The position numbers and the translations under genes are program-made. The notes under the pieces are model-generated. The model saw only the letters and a list, made by a program, of their open reading frames with translations. It was not told the DNA's origin and searched no databases. A DNA stretch of 11,070 bases from Acidobacteriota bacterium. GTDB lineage: Bacteria > Acidobacteriota > Terriglobia > Terriglobales > Acidobacteriaceae. Every line of letters begins with the position of its first letter. The first letter of the stretch is position 1. Location of the stretch: assembly GCA_003225615.1 (NCBI GenBank), contig QIAS01000186.1, positions 1,464-12,533 of the forward strand, in the 5' to 3' direction. Below are positions 8,201 to 11,070 of the stretch, piece after piece.

Positions 8201-8814
8201 TTAAGGAAGTTCTCGCAGTCATAGCAAACAATGGCGGCCCGGGGCGCCTGCTGGCCTTTGCCGAACGCGCTAGAAACTCGGCCCGGCTGCATCAATTTCA
8301 CCAGCCGCTTCCAGCGGGGTGGTTGGGAGAGCATGCTGCCGGCGGGGTCCACGAATACCGCCTGCCGCGTATACCAGATGTTAGCCACGCGAGTGGGCAG
8401 GATATTGTTGTCCTGGTAGACGTGGCCTGCCAGCAGTTCCGGGTCAAGCGAAGACTGTATGATTGTGCTTGTCTTCGTCGAGCCCACATCTCCCACAAGA
8501 AAGACGAGCGGCAGGTTCCCAAGACTTGCTCCGCGCGCCACCGGGGAACTCTTCAGGCGGCGCATGGCTTCGTTCACCAGAAGTTCAATGTCCTGGATGG
8601 GAGCAGCCTGAGACCCGGCGGCATCTGCAGCAGTTTCAGAAGCTTTGCTTTTGCGGTAAAACCACAAAAAGGAACCGGCCGCAATAATGCCAATAACTGC
8701 CAGTGCGCCACGCAGAACCCAAATGCCAGAACCGGGCGGATGTAACCATGTTCCGATGAACCAGACTAGAACCAGGTACGCCAGCAATATCCCGGCGGTT
8801 ACCCCGTAAACCAT
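5272..8814 (-). CDS. tssM: T6SS inner-membrane complex protein TssM (IcmF family)
   Basis: This 1180-residue protein is the large inner-membrane and periplasmic component of the T6SS membrane complex, partner of TssL. Two membrane helices (about 4-24 and 33-53) start the protein. A cytoplasmic NTPase-like domain follows, with a P-loop at 108-116 (GDVGSTKTS), a Walker-B-like AVFVDPAG at 152-159 and a TKAD base motif at 241-244. FLRGFYFTGVRP at 358-369 is a typical IcmF segment. An octaglycine run at 402-409 precedes VFLTQFFNEIILKD (431-444) and the third helix (about 462-484), after which the large periplasmic part begins. The C-terminal beta domain (about 1049-1175) carries FNWAGAG and GPWAIFHYV, the conserved TssM tail. 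Length is normal for the family. In the P-loop a Thr replaces the usual Gly before Lys114. AGGGGG, overlapping the tssL stop, lies four bases before the ATG, and only 8 bp separate the two genes, so they are translated from one mRNA. Confidence 0.95.
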   Translation of the reverse strand: MVYGVTAGILLAYLVLVWFIGTWLHPPGSGIWVLRGALAVIGIIAAGSFLWFYRKSKASETAADAAGSQAAPIQDIELLVNEAMRRLKSSPVARGASLGNLPLVFLVGDVGSTKTSTIIQSSLDPELLAGHVYQDNNILPTRVANIWYTRQAVFVDPAGSMLSQPPRWKRLVKLMQPGRVSSAFGKGQQAPRAAIVCYDCENFLKPGASETIPSAARKLASRLQEISQLLGISFPIYVLFTKADRLGARGDGGSFFLDYVAGLSKNETSQVLGATLPVRSLQSAGVYAEEETRRLTKAFDELFYSLAERRLDLLARENEAAKLPGIYEFPRELRKFRNLLVQFLVDMARPSQLAVNPFLRGFYFTGVRPVVVEDVVAAAPDVGQVAESSAGGFDAGATRIFGGGGGGGGYRSSQAPVAARVAGSRKVPQWVFLTQFFNEIILKDKVALSASGFSSRVSLLRRVLLGAVAALGLVCAIGFLISFLGNRALEDGVQRAAEDLRTVRVAPNQVPSRADLQKLDNLRQELQTLTSYERDGVPLHLRWGLYVGDGIYPDARQIYFDRFRSLLFGETQGKLLTALRTLKDKPDANAVYEIPYNELKAYLMTTSNPEKSTKEFLAPVLQSHWQAGKNVDEQSAALARSQFDFYSTELIADNPYPDENARRDKQAIEHARVYLGQFGGIDRYYYPLLAEASRKNAELSFNEQFRDSVGTILSSYRVKGAFTRGGFAFMQEAIRKPSNYMRGEEWVLGKNTATQLDPATLQQKLTERYYQDFINEWRNVLERSHVVNFKLDEASDRLEKLTSATSPLLELLWFVAHNTDVGVPDISDVFAPVHAVEPPGPAQGLPTAYVIPANKDYVAALAKLQTDILTIVRSPSPNDPNLNTQALNSAEAAKLQANAATSARVDQRFHTESSLRSLLQEPIIIAEKDIIGSPVEALNNAGRAFCSQFDPIVHRYYPFNPTSERDLPIDQLNTIFAPGTGALWTAFKDAKLSSYTTKEGSRYVANPSGTVRISPAFLIFYNRAVAVSDALYQPGSQTQPGAAAVPPTPHFTYSLKQLPSNVEGVMLNVGSETLATTGQQKTFNWAGAGETVQATAKGNLLGSPYSGPWAIFHYVSDAHWRPSGPGSNDLEWVMQSNGRDIILPSGKKMSYSYQLTVNGFNPLHSSELSGLRCVSTVAQQ
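7588..7611 (-). repeat. Trinucleotide tract encoding eight glycines in TssM
   Basis: Eight consecutive glycine codons (mostly GGC, with GGA) form a GGN microsatellite; the plus strand reads as CCG repeats. It falls in the linker between the cytoplasmic domain and the third membrane helix of TssM. Polymerase slippage in units of three would change linker length without a frameshift. Confidence 0.8.
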
Positions 8815-8822
8815 GAAGCCCC

Positions 8823-9569
8823 CTATTTCCCAAACTGCGCGGCGAAATTGGAAATTCCCGCAGCACCGGAGATAAGAACAAATTTGAAAAAGACGAAAAA
8901 ACCGATGGCAATGAGAAGGCTCACGATGGAGCCGATAGCCAATTTACGCACCCAGGTATCGCTCTGCACCAGGCGCACGGCGTCGGCAGGGATCGCACCG
9001 CGAGGCGAAAGCGCAGCGGACGGGCCACGCACGCGCCGGATCTTTTCATGGATGGCGCCCATGATACCGCGCAAATCACCCGCACCGCCTGCGGCATAAC
9101 GTCCCTTGAACCCCAGCAACAAACACAGGTAGTAGACTTCCAGGAGATCGCAAACTTCGTGCGAGTCCTGTCGGTTTAGTACCTTCTGCAATTCCTGGAA
9201 AAAAACTTCGCCGGCAAGTTGATGTCCGAAGAGTTCTGCCTGCAACGGCAGCCGCGGCCAATCGGCAAACACCGGGTTGCGGCAACTGAGGGCCGATTCG
9301 TCCAGAAACGCCACCACGGCAAAGATGACTTGCTTTGTGTCTTCGGGGCCGTAACCGCGAGTGCGAGCTTCCTGCTCGGCCACTCTCAACGCCTGCTTCA
9401 TTTGCGCGCGGAAGGAGTCAGCGTTGGTGACCGGTTGACGGTTAAATCGCAGCCGCACGACAGCGGTGAATACTTCCTGAAAGGCTAATGCGAGATTCCA
9501 TCCGCGCCGGTCCAGCGCGGAACTCGATCCGCGGTGACTGGCCAGTGGTGAAACGTGTGTGGAGGACAT
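8823..9569 (-). CDS. tssL: T6SS inner-membrane complex protein TssL (DotU family)
   Basis: A 248-residue DotU/TssL protein that binds TssM in the inner membrane and contacts TssK of the baseplate. The cytoplasmic domain shows the family motifs VVAFLDE at 85-91, W104 with PLQAELFG at 108-115, AGEVFFQEL at 119-127, and LEVYYLCLLLGFKGRY at 143-158. A single C-terminal membrane helix lies at about 209-233 with a short periplasmic tail. There is no peptidoglycan-binding OmpA-like extension, so cell-wall anchoring would need a separate protein such as TagL. The first 20 residues are Ser-rich and poorly conserved in the family. The start ATG follows the tssK stop after 8 bp; a GGAGAG in the tssK tail is slightly distant as ribosome site, suggesting translational coupling. 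Confidence 0.95.
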   Translation of the reverse strand: MSSTHVSPLASHRGSSSALDRRGWNLALAFQEVFTAVVRLRFNRQPVTNADSFRAQMKQALRVAEQEARTRGYGPEDTKQVIFAVVAFLDESALSCRNPVFADWPRLPLQAELFGHQLAGEVFFQELQKVLNRQDSHEVCDLLEVYYLCLLLGFKGRYAAGGAGDLRGIMGAIHEKIRRVRGPSAALSPRGAIPADAVRLVQSDTWVRKLAIGSIVSLLIAIGFFVFFKFVLISGAAGISNFAAQFGK

Positions 9570-9577
9570 AATCTTGT

Positions 9578-10933
9578 TCAGCTCTCCAGAAGGACGACTA
9601 ACTCCATATCAGGCGAAGGCACTTCGCCCGGCACATACACTCCTACGTTGCGGGTCTGCATGATATGTTCCCAGCACGGTCCGGTGCGATTGATGGTGAA
9701 GTACTGGCTATCCACTTTCGCGGAGACGGCAGCCGGCGGCACCTGTATGTGGGTGAGTGCCAGTCCGGGCAGTGCCCGGCGCACCAGCTCTGGAACGAAT
9801 TTCGCCGAGCAGACTTTCACGTACTGCTGGGTTTTCGAAATCAGATCAGCTTCTCCGATGGGAGAGCGAATGCCCAGGATCCAGCGGCTGCGTCCAAGAC
9901 ATCGCTGGTCCTTGATCTCGCCCTCGTAAAAATACCGATCCGCTTGTTTCAACGGGATGGAAATGGTCTGGCTGGGCACAACCAACTCGAGGTGACGACG
10001 AATGTGCTCATCCAGCGGACCGAAACACAGATCCGGGTTGCGGTGGTCGTAAGCCGGCAAGGTTTTTGGATGGCTGTCCAAACCAAAAGTGCACAGAGCG
10101 CCTGCCAAGCGCGACATTTCGCGGAACATTTCCGTGGGATGCCCGTGTTTGGACAACAGCATATGACGCAGAGGAGTCAAGCTGGAGTTGATGGCATGCA
10201 GAAACCAAAACTGGGAGACTTGGCGAACCGACAGGCCAGCCTGGAATTTGCCCTGTGCCTGCTGCTGCTCCTGCGAGATCACCGCGCTTTTTTCTTCCAA
10301 AATCTCAACCAGGCGGGTGAGCATCTTCATTAGCCGCTCGCTCGCGCTAAGCCGCACGCAGGGAACGATGAAGTCAGGATCGAACGCGAAATGCCCGCCT
10401 CCGTCTCGCATGACGCGAGCCACTGGAAGGGTGAGAACATCGTCTTTAACCTCAGTCTCCAGTTGAAGGCGAATGTTCTTGCGTCCCAGGCGCACCGGTT
10501 TTTCATCTCTTCCAGTATTTTCGTCATGCAGCATTTGCACTGCACCCCGATAACGCATCGTCGCGTTTCCATTCTCCTCAACACTGCAGTTCTGGCCATC
10601 GGGAAACCAGCGCGGCACGGCCAGGCAGACCGTTAATTGATCGGCAGTGGGCGGAAATAGTTCGGTTATGGTTCGCGGTTCGGGGAGCGGATCGCACTCC
10701 GGCATGTCGAACGTCAGACCGTCTTCGAACATGCCGCGAGCGTGCAGCAGGGCGATAGTTCCGTTGCGCAGAGCGTCCGCGTCCACTTGGCAAGCTGCAA
10801 AACCATAAGCTTCATTCCACAGACTGGAGGTGGCAAAGTGAACTGAATCTTCAAAGTACCGGTTCTGAGCCTGGAAGTGGTGGGGAGCCAGGTACATGCC
10901 CTCCGACCAGACGATCCTGGAAAGCAACTTCAT
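9578..10933 (-). CDS. tssK: T6SS baseplate protein TssK
   Basis: TssK is a trimeric baseplate component that docks the T6SS baseplate to the TssJLM membrane complex through TssL and TssM. I place the start at ATG 10933, giving 451 residues, because TssK proteins begin MKLLSRIVWSEGMY and GGTGA lies seven bases upstream. The WSEGMYLAPHHFQ block (residues 9-21) is the family hallmark. The frame remains open further upstream, with another ATG at 10981 that would add 16 residues unlike the family and without a ribosome site. Mid-protein segments, such as the one around LHAINSSLTPLRHML, and the C-terminal DRYFYEGEIKD and AKFVPELVRRALPGL stretches also fit TssK. The protein is soluble. It is the first complete gene of the tssK-tssL-tssM series, which has 8-bp gaps and is transcribed leftwards. 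Confidence 0.93.
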   Translation of the reverse strand: MKLLSRIVWSEGMYLAPHHFQAQNRYFEDSVHFATSSLWNEAYGFAACQVDADALRNGTIALLHARGMFEDGLTFDMPECDPLPEPRTITELFPPTADQLTVCLAVPRWFPDGQNCSVEENGNATMRYRGAVQMLHDENTGRDEKPVRLGRKNIRLQLETEVKDDVLTLPVARVMRDGGGHFAFDPDFIVPCVRLSASERLMKMLTRLVEILEEKSAVISQEQQQAQGKFQAGLSVRQVSQFWFLHAINSSLTPLRHMLLSKHGHPTEMFREMSRLAGALCTFGLDSHPKTLPAYDHRNPDLCFGPLDEHIRRHLELVVPSQTISIPLKQADRYFYEGEIKDQRCLGRSRWILGIRSPIGEADLISKTQQYVKVCSAKFVPELVRRALPGLALTHIQVPPAAVSAKVDSQYFTINRTGPCWEHIMQTRNVGVYVPGEVPSPDMELVVLLES

Positions 10934-11070
10934 AATCGGGTCACCAAAATGAGGAAGCCATTCTCTCCTGACTTCCTGCATTTCAGAACAAGAAATTCGA
11001 ATGTCGCGGGCGGCGGGGCGGCGCCCTGGTTGAAAGGCCTGCGAGTCGAGCGGGGACAGTGTCCGGGCCC
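10930..11070 (-). CDS. Possible 3' end of an upstream T6SS-operon gene, overlapping tssK by ATGA
   Basis: One minus-strand frame is open from the right edge for 46 codons and ends with TGA at 10930-10932, sharing ATGA with the preferred tssK start. Such an overlap is common in tightly coupled operons. The peptide has a Pro/Ala-rich part followed by TFEFLVLKCRK and ends NGFLILVTRL. I do not recognise it. A second frame ends at TGA 10983-10985 and could equally be the real gene end, and the tssK frame itself is also open, so the assignment is weak. The sequence beyond the edge would settle it. Confidence 0.25.
   Translation of the reverse strand, partial: GPGHCPRSTRRPFNQGAAPPPATFEFLVLKCRKSGENGFLILVTRL

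Noticed and set aside
9665..10333. Plus-strand open frame of 222 codons
   Set aside because: Antisense to tssK, whose protein is clearly conserved; no family resemblance.

Overview
This window looks like chromosomal DNA from a Gram-negative soil bacterium. I infer Acidobacteriota (Koribacter/Terriglobus-like) from moderate-to-high GC, the flavour of the type VI secretion (T6SS) proteins, and a secreted phosphoesterase with N-terminal Ig-like repeats. That assignment comes from recognising protein style, not from a marker gene. No rRNA, tRNA, CRISPR, IS element or integrase was seen.

Left part (1-3320, minus strand): a phosphate-themed neighbourhood. At the left edge is the N-terminal 325 codons of a secreted phosphoesterase (phospholipase C/acid phosphatase family), with a signal peptide and two tandem Ig-like repeats. 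About 550 bp of apparently non-coding DNA follows. Next come a PiT-type inorganic phosphate permease and, just upstream of it, its DUF47/PhoU-like partner, forming a two-gene operon. A plausible sigma70 promoter at 3291-3319 precedes the DUF47 gene and favours a shorter start than the longest ORF.

Middle (3470-5258, plus strand): a cytosolic GT2 glycosyltransferase of the dolichol-phosphate-mannose-synthase type, then a PP2C-type Ser/Thr protein phosphatase with all its metal-binding motifs.

Right part (5272 to the right edge, minus strand): a compact T6SS membrane-complex/baseplate operon, transcribed tssK-tssL-tssM with 8-bp gaps. TssK links the baseplate to the membrane complex. TssL (DotU) and TssM (IcmF) form the inner-membrane part of the complex. 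The PP2C gene converges on tssM with 13 bp between stops, suggesting but not proving a role in T6SS phospho-regulation, as PppA has elsewhere. An open frame entering from the right edge ends in an ATGA overlap with tssK and may be the 3' end of another operon gene; the rest of the T6SS (sheath, Hcp, VgrG, ClpV, TssJ) would lie beyond the right edge.

I do not see a clearly new system here. The points most worth a second look are the Ig-repeat phosphoesterase beside a phosphate-uptake operon, the atypical TssM P-loop and octaglycine linker, and the start-site corrections for tssK and the DUF47 gene.
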